This document shows positions 33,917 through 43,510 of a DNA stretch of 64,000 nucleotides, piece after piece. This stretch comes from Pseudocalidococcus sp964653145 (GTDB lineage Bacteria > Cyanobacteriota > Cyanobacteriia > Thermosynechococcales > Thermosynechococcaceae). A model generated the notes under the pieces. It worked only from the letters and a program-made list of their open reading frames with translations, made no database searches and was not told the origin of the DNA. The first letter of the stretch is position 1, and every line of letters starts with the position of its first letter. The stretch lies in the NCBI GenBank assembly GCA_964653145.1, contig CAZZCG010000001.1, forward strand, positions 283,470-347,469, written 5' to 3'. Both the position numbers and the translations under genes were made by a program.

Positions 33917-34879
33917 ATGAATAATACCTTAATCCTAAGCCTTTGTATCCCAGCCTACCAGCGCCCACAATGGTTAGAACGAAATCTAACTTCCATTCAA
34001 GTAAGGGACAATATTGATTTCTCAAAGATTGAAATTGTCATCACCGATGACTCTAATGACTATAGCTGCCAGCACGTAGCCCAAAGTATTCTATGCAATT
34101 ACCCAGGCCCCTGGCACTATCATAAAAATCCACATCGTTTAGGCATGGTTAGAAACTGGAATCGGAGCATTGAACTCTGTCAGGGTGACTATGTCTTGGT
34201 TCTCCATGACGATGACTATCTCCTTCCCCATGGGCTTGGAAAAATTATTGAGATTTTGTCGACTCGGCCCCGCCATCCCTTAATTTTGTTTGGGGTTCAT
34301 TTAATCAGAGAAAACGAGTCTCTCATCCGCATCCAGGCCCCGCGCCGCCAACAGTTCCTCTCCCCTCAGCAGGCAGTTCAGCAACTTTTAAACAACTCTT
34401 CCTTTGTCCGCTTCCCAGGCCTGGTGATTCAACGGCAGTTATTCTTGGAACATGGGTATTTTTCTGAAGCCTATGGAGAAGCAACCGATATTGAAATGTG
34501 GCTCCGGCTAATGTCTCAGGTGGGTCTCTATTGCCTTCCAAACTGTACAGCGGCCTATCGAATTCACACCCAGGCCCTGACGATGGGCATGTTTACCCGC
34601 AAGACGATCCAGGTATTACGGGAAATTTTTATCCTGGCCCGTGCAACCCATCTGCTTTCCCCCCAGGACTTCAACCAAGCTGAGGCCAATTTTTTACATC
34701 AATTCATTTTGGCCGGAACAGTCCGCTTTCTCAAGCAACGACGATGGCCCGAGGCCCAAGCCGTTTTCCAGTTATTTGTCTCCGAGTCAATGCAGGGAGT
34801 GCAACCATCACCTAAGTGGTGGGGACTACGCCGGGGCCTGGGACTGCTCTTTCGGTTCTTAAAATTGCTACCCCCCTGA
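33917..34879 (+). CDS. Glycosyltransferase family 2
   Basis: A 320-residue GT-A transferase, with LSLCIPAYQRPQWLERNLTS at the start, ITDDSNDYS and the DxD site VLHDDDYLLPHG near residue 95. The C-terminal segment (IEMWLRLMSQVG) resembles the Asp-containing motif that follows the acceptor site. Codon use and the CCAGGCCTGG copy at 34415 match the native chromosome, unlike the transferases at 28930 and 30333. It is therefore the likely first native gene to the right of the variable block. Confidence 0.9.
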   Translation: MNNTLILSLCIPAYQRPQWLERNLTSIQVRDNIDFSKIEIVITDDSNDYSCQHVAQSILCNYPGPWHYHKNPHRLGMVRNWNRSIELCQGDYVLVLHDDDYLLPHGLGKIIEILSTRPRHPLILFGVHLIRENESLIRIQAPRRQQFLSPQQAVQQLLNNSSFVRFPGLVIQRQLFLEHGYFSEAYGEATDIEMWLRLMSQVGLYCLPNCTAAYRIHTQALTMGMFTRKTIQVLREIFILARATHLLSPQDFNQAEANFLHQFILAGTVRFLKQRRWPEAQAVFQLFVSESMQGVQPSPKWWGLRRGLGLLFRFLKLLPP

Positions 34880-35049
34880 AGCCATCATCATAACTTTGGC
34901 CATAAATCACTAATAACTTGATTTTGGGAACTCTGGAGCCGGAAAAAACGTCAATTTATTTTTGTTAGAGAACTACGGCAATTTTTTCCTTTGATGACTC
35001 ATTATTTAATCTAGGGAAAGCGTCATCAGGGATTCCGAAGTTCACTACA

Positions 35050-36762
35050 ATGACACAGAAAATAGTGCAGCAAACCATGACCCACTGGCGCAAACGCAGC
35101 AAAGGCTTTCTCCTTTTTATTGTTGCTCTAGTTTTTGTTCTCACAGCCCAGCCCAGTCCCGCTCAACTAATGCCCCTTGAAGGCTCTGCCCATGACCTGA
35201 AACCCTTACCAAGCACTTCCCCACCGCCTAATACTCCGAGCCCCGATACTTCTTCTCCAGATCTTGAGGGGATTCCCGCCGCTGCCACATCCGATGCCGA
35301 AACGTTTCATCAATCCCGCTATGACCTCTTGGCTGCTGGAGATCAACTATTTTTAGCAGGGGATATTGCCGGGGCCACCGCTCTTTACCGTCAGGCCAAG
35401 GGTAGCACCACCACAACTAAACCCTTAGCGCCTCCAGTCCAAGATGCCAGTCAACTCCCACCCGCCGGACAGCTATATTGGCGAGAAGCCCAGGCCGGAG
35501 ACCAAAGCCAGCTTTACAGTGCAAAGATCGTTCCCCTGCAACTCCTCATTGAATCTTTTCCACAATTTATTCCCGCGCACCTGAAGCTTGCCGAGCATTT
35601 ACGAACCAAGGGAGATAATAGGGAAGCCCAAGCCCTCCTAGAGCGTGCCTTTACCCTCTATCCCGATCAGCCTGAACTCGCGCGCGCTCTGGTTTTAGCC
35701 CACGATCAACGCCAAGAGTGGTTAGAAGCCTCCCTGACGGCCCAACAGTTCCTGATCCTCAATCCCCAGCACCCTCAAGTTCCGGAATTTGGCCAAATGG
35801 CTGAGGAACGGATGCAACGGTTTCGGCGCAATATCCAAGGAAAAATTCAAGAGGGGCTTATTGCCAGTGCGATTACTGGGGTCGTAGGGGTTGCAGTCAC
35901 TGGCAGTCCGTTCATGTCCCTGAGTACCGTTCAAACCTTGATGTTAGTGATGCAGGGGGAAAATGCCCTTGGGGAAGCCGCCGCCCGCCAACTCAGCCGT
36001 CAATTGAAACTCGTGGATCAACCAGAGATTACGGCCTACATCAACAACCTGGGGCAAAAACTCGCACGGATCGCTGGTCGGAGTGAATTTAACTACGAGT
36101 TTTTTGTGATCAACGACTCCCGCCTAAACGCCTTTGCCTTACCTGGGGGAAAAGTCTTTATCAACTCCGGGGCGATTACAAAAGCAAATTCCGAAGCAGA
36201 ACTAGCTGGGTTAATTGGCCACGAAATTGCCCATGCAGTTTTGTCCCATGGATTTCAGTTAGCCACCCAAGGAACTGCAACGATCAACATTGCACGATTA
36301 CTGCCTGTTGGCCAATATCTAGCGGGGGTAACGATCACCAGTTTCAGTCGGGATATGGAGCGCCAGGCCGATGTTTTAGGGACGAGAATTTTAGCTCGTA
36401 GTGGCTATGCCGCAGATGGTCTGATTAACTTCACCTATTTGCTCAACCAAGAATATCGAGGTCGGAATACGGTTCTCCCCTGGTTTTCAACCCACCCCAG
36501 CACCCCAGAGCGACTGCGCTATCTCGAAGGTTTGATCGATCAGCAAAATTACAACCGCTTCGGCTTTGAGGGCGTTTATAGTCATCGGCAAATCCAGGCC
36601 CAATTACAGGAAGTCCTCAACCCCAGTCCTGAGTCAAATCCTGATCAATCCAACCCAAAAGCTACAGCCGAAACTCCCATTTCACCAGCCGACAATGAGG
36701 AGACAGTAACTGATTCCCAGGCCACAGAACAGCAAACCCCAGGCGCACCCCCAAATCCCTAA
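35050..36762 (+). CDS. M48-family zinc metalloprotease with TPR-like region (BepA-like)
   Basis: A 570-residue exported protease. A signal peptide is evident after the basic start (KRSKGFLLFIVALVFVLTAQPSPAQ). A Pro/Ser linker follows, then helical tetratricopeptide-like repeats at about 90-255. The peptidase has the zinc motif HEIAHAVLSHG at about residue 391, with a downstream Glu in RDMERQADVLG. A disordered Pro/Thr/Glu tail ends the protein. By analogy with BepA it may act in outer-membrane protein quality control. Start ATG 35050; ATG at 35086 is possible. Confidence 0.88.
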   Translation: MTQKIVQQTMTHWRKRSKGFLLFIVALVFVLTAQPSPAQLMPLEGSAHDLKPLPSTSPPPNTPSPDTSSPDLEGIPAAATSDAETFHQSRYDLLAAGDQLFLAGDIAGATALYRQAKGSTTTTKPLAPPVQDASQLPPAGQLYWREAQAGDQSQLYSAKIVPLQLLIESFPQFIPAHLKLAEHLRTKGDNREAQALLERAFTLYPDQPELARALVLAHDQRQEWLEASLTAQQFLILNPQHPQVPEFGQMAEERMQRFRRNIQGKIQEGLIASAITGVVGVAVTGSPFMSLSTVQTLMLVMQGENALGEAAARQLSRQLKLVDQPEITAYINNLGQKLARIAGRSEFNYEFFVINDSRLNAFALPGGKVFINSGAITKANSEAELAGLIGHEIAHAVLSHGFQLATQGTATINIARLLPVGQYLAGVTITSFSRDMERQADVLGTRILARSGYAADGLINFTYLLNQEYRGRNTVLPWFSTHPSTPERLRYLEGLIDQQNYNRFGFEGVYSHRQIQAQLQEVLNPSPESNPDQSNPKATAETPISPADNEETVTDSQATEQQTPGAPPNP

Positions 36763-36889
36763 TGTTCAAATAGTTGTAGAATCAAATAAAAATCTAGTCA
36801 ATAAATATAGAAAATTACTTTTTATATAACAGGAAATGAAAATCAATATTTCTGAACTGCTGAGCCCCATATAACTTTAATATAAGATT

Positions 36890-38821
36890 TCAAAGAAGGT
36901 TTTCCTTAATAAGAAACTCAGAAAAACTTGGATACAAATATTCAGCACCAAAAGAGCTTAAGTGATGTCCGTCAACAAAAAGATATTCCTTAGTATTAGA
37001 GTCAATTATTTGACATTCATTATCAGGACATAAAATATCAAGTGGATTGTATTTTAGTACTTTAGGATTAAGGTTTGTAATTGTCGCATAGCTATCTTTA
37101 AATCTTTTTATTAATTCTGCTTTGTCAACAGTACAGATTTCAGAGAGCCACTTTCCATTTTTAAACCATTCAGGTGTGCAAAGAGTACCCGGATATGAAA
37201 ACCTTGGCAGCGGCATAAAAATAATTATTTTACCTCCTTTTTTATAAACAGCTTCAACGAATAGCTCGTCCAGTTCCTGAGTTATAGAGTTTGAAATAAC
37301 AATAATATCATTCGCCTTTATGCTTTCTAGTATTCGAGTATATTGAAGTTTCTGAAGTTCATCACATATTTCTTTTTGATTATCGGAGCTTGGGAAAAAA
37401 CACTCGCTTTGCGTAATACCATCCAAGCCAAAACCATGATACTCCGATAACTTTTTCAATAAGGGACGCAGATGATTACCGTAACTATTTCCAAGAATAA
37501 AAATAGTTGAATCTTCCTCATTGCTAGCAATAATCGTACATTTTTCTATCAAATCAGTGTTAATTCTTGAGATTCCAGACCTTGAAGCCAAATGACAATT
37601 AGAGCCACTAAACCTAGAATCATTATTAGAATGAGTTGATTTTTGTTCCTGTGCTTCGCCAAGATAGATTGCTGATGGATTCTTGTATAGATATATAACT
37701 GTTGAGACTGTAAACAAAAAAAGAACAAATGTTGTCAAGGACTTCACAAAATTTTGTTTAACAGATGAACTAAAACGAAATCTTTTCTCTATTTGATAGT
37801 ATGAGAGTAGTGATAAAACAACTATTAACAAAACTTGGAATGGGATTGTGACAGGCGTTATTCCGATTGTCCAACGACTAATAACAATTATGGGCCAGTG
37901 CCACAAATAAAGTGAATATGAAATATTCCCAACAAATACCAACCCAATCCAGGATAAATACTTTGAAAACAAACTATTTTCATCTAGACTCCATATCAAT
38001 ATTGATGTTAAGAATGCGACAATTATTGTTTTTATTACTTGATAATCATGAATAGAAAACATGATTAAAACTAGAATAGGTAAAGAAAAAAATCCTAAGT
38101 GTTCTTTGTTTTTCTTTAACCATTTACCTCTGTCTTTTTGCATAAATATAAAAGTCAAATATCCCAATCCTAGTTCCCAAAATCTAGTTGGCATCATATA
38201 AAAAGCAAAATTACTCTTATATATACCCGTGTATATATAGGCTGTCACAGATAAAATACAAGCAAATAAAATAAAATTAAAGTTTTTTTTGCTATTTTCT
38301 TCTGTATTAAAGCTAGATAAACCTAAAGCAAAAGGATATACAAGGTAAAATTGTTGCTCAACTCCTAATGCCCAAGTATGTGTAAAAAGATTTAGCTCTG
38401 CTGATGTTCCAAAATAATCCGTGCTGTTTTTGAGTAAATATAAATTGGAAATTCCAAAGAGCGAGGATATTCCTGTTATTAGTGAATTATGTAACTCTCT
38501 CGACCAAGGATAAATAAAGAGTCCGGCAACCAAACTGACTATCAAAACACAGATAATGAGGCTAGGCAATAATCTTTCAATTCTTTTTTTATAAAAAACT
38601 AACCAACGATCTTTTGTATTTGAATATGCTTTCTGACTGAGGGATGATGTAATTACAAATCCAGAAATAACAAAAAAAATGTCAACACCTAAGAATCCAG
38701 AGGGCATAAGCCAAGAATTAAAGTGATTAATAATTACTGCAAGAATTGCAATTGCTCTTAATCCTTGAATTTCAGGCCTAAAGCTTTGATTTTGCCTACT
38801 TTGTTCAGTCTGATATTCCAT
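36890..38821 (-). CDS. OatA-like membrane acyltransferase with C-terminal SGNH domain
   Basis: A 643-residue protein with an acyltransferase-3 membrane domain of about 10-11 helices (residues about 15-370), recognised by the EIQGLRAIAILAVIINHF and FLGVDIFFVISGFVIT openings. A soluble SGNH hydrolase-like domain follows to the end. Such proteins O-acetylate polysaccharides or peptidoglycan. The nucleophile block reads GNSYGNH (about residue 445) instead of the usual GDSH, while the DGHHLS catalytic Asp-x-x-His block is present near 617. The gene is markedly AT-rich between native neighbours, so it may have been acquired by transfer. Confidence 0.88.
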   Translation of the reverse strand: MEYQTEQSRQNQSFRPEIQGLRAIAILAVIINHFNSWLMPSGFLGVDIFFVISGFVITSSLSQKAYSNTKDRWLVFYKKRIERLLPSLIICVLIVSLVAGLFIYPWSRELHNSLITGISSLFGISNLYLLKNSTDYFGTSAELNLFTHTWALGVEQQFYLVYPFALGLSSFNTEENSKKNFNFILFACILSVTAYIYTGIYKSNFAFYMMPTRFWELGLGYLTFIFMQKDRGKWLKKNKEHLGFFSLPILVLIMFSIHDYQVIKTIIVAFLTSILIWSLDENSLFSKYLSWIGLVFVGNISYSLYLWHWPIIVISRWTIGITPVTIPFQVLLIVVLSLLSYYQIEKRFRFSSSVKQNFVKSLTTFVLFLFTVSTVIYLYKNPSAIYLGEAQEQKSTHSNNDSRFSGSNCHLASRSGISRINTDLIEKCTIIASNEEDSTIFILGNSYGNHLRPLLKKLSEYHGFGLDGITQSECFFPSSDNQKEICDELQKLQYTRILESIKANDIIVISNSITQELDELFVEAVYKKGGKIIIFMPLPRFSYPGTLCTPEWFKNGKWLSEICTVDKAELIKRFKDSYATITNLNPKVLKYNPLDILCPDNECQIIDSNTKEYLFVDGHHLSSFGAEYLYPSFSEFLIKENLL

Positions 38822-38871
38822 TTCTGAAACTTGACGATTTTAAGGATTTATTGTGATTGTCTTTGTTTATG

Positions 38872-38890
38872 AAAGTTAAGCGTTAACTTT
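38872..38890 (-). terminator. Hairpin downstream of aspS
   Basis: A perfect 8-bp inverted repeat with a 3-base loop (AAAGTTAA-GCG-TTAACTTT), five bases past the aspS stop codon. The stem is AT-rich and is followed by only a short T run, so termination would be weak; a binding site is an alternative. Confidence 0.4.
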
Positions 38891-38894
38891 GGCT

Positions 38895-40685
38895 TCAAGG
38901 TTTCTTCGATAGTGTCACAGAAGCAACATGCAGCTCTTTAAGTTGTCCAGGAGAAACCCCCGCAGGCGCACCAGTGAGTAAACATCGGGCCTGTTGAGTT
39001 TTGGGAAAAGCAATGGCATCTCGGATCGAATCTTCTCCAGCCAAAAGCATCACCAACCGATCCAGTCCATAGGCAATTCCCCCGTGGGGTGGTGTCCCAT
39101 ATTCAAAGGCTTCGAGCAAAAAGCCAAATTTGTCGTGGGCTTCCTCTGGACTGAGGCCAATGGTTTCAAACACCTGTTGCTGTAACTCGGCCTGGTAAAT
39201 CCGTAAACTACCGCCGCCAATTTCAAAGCCGTTCATCACCAAATCGTAGGCCTGGGCTTTTGCGGTTTTAAGATCGCTGACATCTTCAGGACGCGGTGCA
39301 GTAAACGGGTGATGTAGGGCTTCGAGGCGTTTTTCCGTCGGGTTCCATTCGAACATCGGGAAATCCACGACCCAAAGGAGATCATTACGAGTGGCATCAA
39401 TCAGACCAAATTCTTTTCCAACCACTTGCCGCAACCGATCCAGGGTTTTATTCACCGTTCCCGTATCCCCAGCCCCAAAAAGCAAAAGATGTCCAGCCTC
39501 AGCCCCGGTGCGTTTCAAGAGTTCGGCTTTTTGTTCGGGACTGAGGTTATCTTTAATCGCCCCAATCGTATCTATTTCGCCATTTTCTCGGACGCGGATA
39601 TAGGCTAACCCCTTGGCTCCGGCGGTTGTGGCTTCTTGGAACAGATCTCCACCGGGTTTGATCCGCACATTGGAGATTTGGTCATTGCCCCCCGGAATTG
39701 GCAGAATTTTAACAATCCCCCCGCTGGCCACGGCCTGGGAAAATACCTTAAAGCCGGAATCTTTGAGAATATCGGAGACATCCACCAATTCCAGGCCAAA
39801 GCGGGTATCGGGTTTATCGGTGCCGTAACGATCCATCGCTTCTGCATAGGTTAGACGCGGAAACGGACGAGGTAGTTTAATCCCTTTAACCGTCTCAAAA
39901 ATGTGGCACACCAGGCCCTCATTCAGTGCCAGAATCTCCTCCTGATCAAGAAAACTCATCTCCATGTCCAGTTGGGTAAATTCCGGTTGACGGTCGGCCC
40001 GAAGATCTTCATCCCGGAAACAGCGAGCAATTTGGTAGTACCGATCACACCCCGAAACCATGAGTAATTGCTTAAATAACTGCGGTGATTGGGGTAGGGC
40101 AAACCACTCTCCCGGATTGACACGACTGGGGACTAAATAATCGCGGGCACCTTCTGGGGTCGAACGGGTTAACAGCGGGGTTTCAACTTCAATAAATTGT
40201 TCTTGATCTTCCAAATACCGGCGCATGGCCTTGACGACTTCGTGGCGCAGTTGCAGGTTTTGGGCCATCCGTTCCCGCCGCAGATCTAAATAGCGATACC
40301 GCAACCGTAGCTCTTCCCGCACCGATTCATGTTCCGCACTGGAGACTTGGAAGGGCAATTGTTTGCGAACCGGGTTGAGGAGTTCAATGGTTTCAGCATA
40401 TATTTCAATTTCCCCAGTGGGTAGCTTGGGATTGAGGGAATCTGTGGGGCGTTGACTAACTTTACCGATCACTTTCACCACGTATTCACTGCGGAGTTTA
40501 TCGGCCTGGGGGTAGGATGCGGGGGTGCGTTGGGGGTCACTGACAATTTGCACCAGGCCCGTGCGGTCGCGTAAGTCCAGAAAAATCACCCCGCCATGAT
40601 CCCGCCGCCGATCCACCCAACCAAAAAGGGTAACAATCTGGTCAACATCGGATGAGCGTAAATCAGCACAGTAATGGGTTCGCAT
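38895..40685 (-). CDS. aspS: Aspartyl-tRNA synthetase
   Basis: A class II synthetase of 596 residues, the bacterial length. The N-terminal OB-fold binds the anticodon (TLFGWVDRRRDHGGVIFLDLRDR). Class II motif 2 appears in RCFRDEDLRADRQPEFTQLD and motif 3 in GIAYGLDRLVMLL; the bacterial GAD insert lies between. The bacterial type may be discriminating or charge both tRNA-Asp and tRNA-Asn; the sequence was not resolved on that point. Confidence 0.97.
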   Translation of the reverse strand: MRTHYCADLRSSDVDQIVTLFGWVDRRRDHGGVIFLDLRDRTGLVQIVSDPQRTPASYPQADKLRSEYVVKVIGKVSQRPTDSLNPKLPTGEIEIYAETIELLNPVRKQLPFQVSSAEHESVREELRLRYRYLDLRRERMAQNLQLRHEVVKAMRRYLEDQEQFIEVETPLLTRSTPEGARDYLVPSRVNPGEWFALPQSPQLFKQLLMVSGCDRYYQIARCFRDEDLRADRQPEFTQLDMEMSFLDQEEILALNEGLVCHIFETVKGIKLPRPFPRLTYAEAMDRYGTDKPDTRFGLELVDVSDILKDSGFKVFSQAVASGGIVKILPIPGGNDQISNVRIKPGGDLFQEATTAGAKGLAYIRVRENGEIDTIGAIKDNLSPEQKAELLKRTGAEAGHLLLFGAGDTGTVNKTLDRLRQVVGKEFGLIDATRNDLLWVVDFPMFEWNPTEKRLEALHHPFTAPRPEDVSDLKTAKAQAYDLVMNGFEIGGGSLRIYQAELQQQVFETIGLSPEEAHDKFGFLLEAFEYGTPPHGGIAYGLDRLVMLLAGEDSIRDAIAFPKTQQARCLLTGAPAGVSPGQLKELHVASVTLSKKP

Positions 40686-40798
40686 GGGGTCTGGGGCCTG
40701 GGGACTTAATAGCCAAGTAAATACAGCCTACCTATTATCGCAACTGACCAGGCCAAAACCGCACAACCTCAGTCATCTGTTCTCTAATTCCACCAGAA

Positions 40799-42451
40799 TT
40801 AACCCAAGGGTTCGGGGGCAAAGGAGAGCTGACCATCGGACTCCACCTTCCCGTAATCCAATTTAATGACGCGATCCGCCACCTTGAAATAGCGATCATC
40901 ATGACTGATGGCAAAAATCGTTTTTCCTTGGGCCTTCAGGCTCGGTAGCATCTCCGTATAGAAGAAGTCGCGAAAAATCGGATCTTGGTCAGCAGCCCAC
41001 TCGTCGAACACATAAATTGGGCGATTCTCCAGGTAGGCCGTTAACAAGCCCAGACGTTTACGTTCTCCCTGGGAAAGATTCGTGGTGGACAGGCGATCCC
41101 CTTGAATTTCAACCTTATGGGTTAACCGCAACAGTTTGAGATATTCAAAGGCCTGATCCAAGTGATCGGCGGTTTCCAGGCCCAGGAGGCGATCAAACAA
41201 AAAGAAATCGGAAAATACGGTGGCAAAATGCTGGCGATACCATTCCTGGAGTTCCGGGGTAATGACTTGCCCATCTAGCAAAATCTCTCCCTGTTCTGGC
41301 TCATACAGGCCCGTAATAATCTTGGCGAGGGTGGATTTGCCGCTGCCATTGCCGCCAACGATAAAAATCAACTCCCCGGCCTGGAATTTCAGATTCAGGG
41401 GCCCCAAGGTAAATGTAAAGGGATTATCCGGTGAGCCACTTTGGTAGGTATGGCGAATATGGCTGAGTTCCAAGGTTTGCCAGGCCCCAATTGGGGGTAA
41501 ATCCGTCACTGTGGGGCCAAGTCGGGTCTCACTAAGGGTTAATTGCAGGGACTCAACTTTGGATAAGGCCACACTGGCTCGACTTAAGACGGGAATCGCA
41601 TCAATTACCTGTTGCATCGGCAGCATGAGATAAATAATCGTCAACACATAGCCCGACATCACCGCCCCTGCTACCCCCAGCACATTGGGCAAGGTAAACA
41701 GGAAAAAACCAATCGTGACAAACAGGAGTAACTGTCCCCAACTGGCGGCAATGGCAAATACCGTTAACCCAATTTGATTTTGTTTCCGGGCTTCGGCAAC
41801 TGTCGGTTGAAATTGTTCCTGTAAAAAGGCCTGGCGACGGTTCCGATTCAGCTTAAGTTCTTTATTCCCCTCGGTTAAGGCCCGGAAATGTTGAAAGAGT
41901 AAATCCTGCTGTTGCCGCGCCGCCGTTAAAAAACGCCTGGCCTTACCTGCGACAAAGAGATAACTTCCCGTCCCAAAGCCAATTAAAACAATCAGTATAA
42001 AGAATAACGGCACTGACAACCAGGCCATGTAAAGCAAACAACCCAAAACAATGGCAATGGCATTAAACAAGTTGGGCAATACGGAAAAGGAGCGGGCAAT
42101 GGCTTCCACATCATCGGTTAAGGTGGCCAGCAGTTGGGCATTTCCCAGTTGTTCCAGTTGCCGCAAGGGTGAGGCTAAAATCCGACTTCCCAAAACCAAG
42201 CGCATTTGAAACACCGCCTGTTGAGCCGCTCGAACCAAAAGAACCTGTGAAGCAAAATGAGTCAGGAGCAGCAACAAACCTAGACCAGCAAAACCCCAGG
42301 GCAAAACCCCTTGCAAACTTTCCACCTGGTTTAGGGCTGCATTAATTAAGGCAATCAAACCCGCCGTACTCGCCCCATTTAGCAACCCCGCTAAGCCCGC
42401 CCCTGCCACTGTTTTCCAGGCCGAACGCAAGAGTAAATAAAATAATTGCAC
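40799..42451 (-). CDS. Cyclic-peptide-type ABC exporter (fused permease-ATPase)
   Basis: A 550-residue half-transporter of the SyrD/PvdE/YojI group. Six helices span about 1-310. The ATPase domain has Walker A GGNGSGKST (near residue 368), signature LSQGERKR and a Walker B region in which YVFDEWAADQDP replaces the usual DEAT, a feature of this subfamily. Translation starts from GTG at 42451. Members export cyclic or lasso-like peptides and siderophores. No peptide biosynthesis gene is visible nearby, so the substrate is unknown. Confidence 0.88.
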   Translation of the reverse strand: MQLFYLLLRSAWKTVAGAGLAGLLNGASTAGLIALINAALNQVESLQGVLPWGFAGLGLLLLLTHFASQVLLVRAAQQAVFQMRLVLGSRILASPLRQLEQLGNAQLLATLTDDVEAIARSFSVLPNLFNAIAIVLGCLLYMAWLSVPLFFILIVLIGFGTGSYLFVAGKARRFLTAARQQQDLLFQHFRALTEGNKELKLNRNRRQAFLQEQFQPTVAEARKQNQIGLTVFAIAASWGQLLLFVTIGFFLFTLPNVLGVAGAVMSGYVLTIIYLMLPMQQVIDAIPVLSRASVALSKVESLQLTLSETRLGPTVTDLPPIGAWQTLELSHIRHTYQSGSPDNPFTFTLGPLNLKFQAGELIFIVGGNGSGKSTLAKIITGLYEPEQGEILLDGQVITPELQEWYRQHFATVFSDFFLFDRLLGLETADHLDQAFEYLKLLRLTHKVEIQGDRLSTTNLSQGERKRLGLLTAYLENRPIYVFDEWAADQDPIFRDFFYTEMLPSLKAQGKTIFAISHDDRYFKVADRVIKLDYGKVESDGQLSFAPEPLG

Positions 42452-42601
42452 TGCTGGTCACTACCTCAATGAAAGCCGCATTTTAAAGACATTTTCTAAT
42501 CTTTTTTTCCGTTAATTTTAGACAAAACAGGTTTAACCCTTTCTGAGGATCATCAGACCTCCCATTCTCAGACCCTTCAGTCAACATTGACTAATCTATG
42601 G

Positions 42602-42955
42602 CTAAACCTTGCCAATAATTGCTCCTAAAACCGATTGAAGGTGACTTTGATCAGATGGTGTCAAGCAACCCAAATGCATCAACACCTTTGATTGCTCTAA
42701 GGTGAATATGAGTGGTTTAAGGACGGATGGTTTTAATAATCCTGCTTCTTGCCAATTCTCAATCATTGTTTCGCCATACCCTAGCTGGTCTTGGATCCGA
42801 CTCGTTACGGCCAGTAAGATAATATCCAAACGAGATTGCTGATACATGTTTGGACTAATCACGACAGCAGGACGCTTTTTAAATCCAAGATTATTTGTGA
42901 AAGGGAATGGCACAAGGACAATATCCGCAAATTTAAAGTTGATCATAGGCAGCAT
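42602..42955 (-). CDS. MazF/PemK-type toxin
   Basis: A 117-residue protein with the PemK-like fold: FADIVLVPFPFTNNLGFKKRPAVVIS at the start is the typical MazF opening (usually an mRNA interferase). The first ATG (42955) lies inside the antitoxin gene and the second (42946) is equally possible. The 23-base overlap with the upstream antitoxin frame fits a coupled toxin-antitoxin operon. Confidence 0.85.
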   Translation of the reverse strand: MLPMINFKFADIVLVPFPFTNNLGFKKRPAVVISPNMYQQSRLDIILLAVTSRIQDQLGYGETMIENWQEAGLLKPSVLKPLIFTLEQSKVLMHLGCLTPSDQSHLQSVLGAIIGKV

Positions 42956-43133
42956 CTTCTTCGTTATCCCAAACCCTAGCTAGTGATGGCTCAGATAGGC
43001 GGGTGCACTCGTTGGAATGAGTTCGTTGCTGTTCCCGCACAAGAAGAAAGTCAACAAAATCGATGACAGCCTCAAAATGTTCTGGTGTGAGTGTTTCGAG
43101 TTTTTTGACCAGAAGTTGGGATTGAGGTTGCAT
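42933..43133 (-). CDS. Antitoxin partner of the MazF-type toxin (DUF2281-like)
   Basis: A 66-residue protein with the LLVKKLETLTPEHFEAVIDFVDFL motif common to small antitoxins of the DUF2281/VapB-like group. An acidic tail (WDNEEDAAYDQL) probably wraps the toxin. It precedes and overlaps the toxin gene. Assignment rests on length, motif and position. Confidence 0.75.
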   Translation of the reverse strand: MQPQSQLLVKKLETLTPEHFEAVIDFVDFLLVREQQRTHSNECTRLSEPSLARVWDNEEDAAYDQL

Positions 43134-43234
43134 CGTTTACCCTTCCATGAATAGGTAACTAATTAATTTCGTTAAAGTTCCGAACAACAAGCGATTTTGG
43201 GTACTTAAGGCACTCGAATTGATCTTAGGGGCGG

Positions 43235-43429
43235 TTAAGGTTGGTCATCATCCACCTTAGGTAAGAAATTGGGTCGCTCTTTATCTTCCCAGCCTGCGGG
43301 CCGTTTGGAGTTGTACCAGGCCACAGACCCCAACCCCACAGCGGCTATAAACCCTAAAGCAAGGACGGCGTAAAAGGGCCCAAAGCCTTGAAATATGGTT
43401 TCTAATCCTGCAATTGGGCCAATCACCAT
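43235..43429 (-). CDS. Small single-span membrane protein, conserved cyanobacterial type
   Basis: A 64-residue protein with one clear hydrophobic helix at about 17-38 and a polar C-terminus containing AWYNSKRPAGWEDKERP. This looks like a small photosynthesis-associated membrane protein of cyanobacteria. I considered Psb35, a photosystem II assembly factor, but could not verify it. It stands alone on the minus strand between the toxin-antitoxin pair and the PHP gene. Confidence 0.7.
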   Translation of the reverse strand: MVIGPIAGLETIFQGFGPFYAVLALGFIAAVGLGSVAWYNSKRPAGWEDKERPNFLPKVDDDQP

Positions 43430-43510
43430 TTGTCCATCTCCGCAATGAAGTTAAGAAAAGTCACAAAGTCTCAGTTCTTAAATAGTACGGTGATTGCAGA
43501 CCAATGTGGT

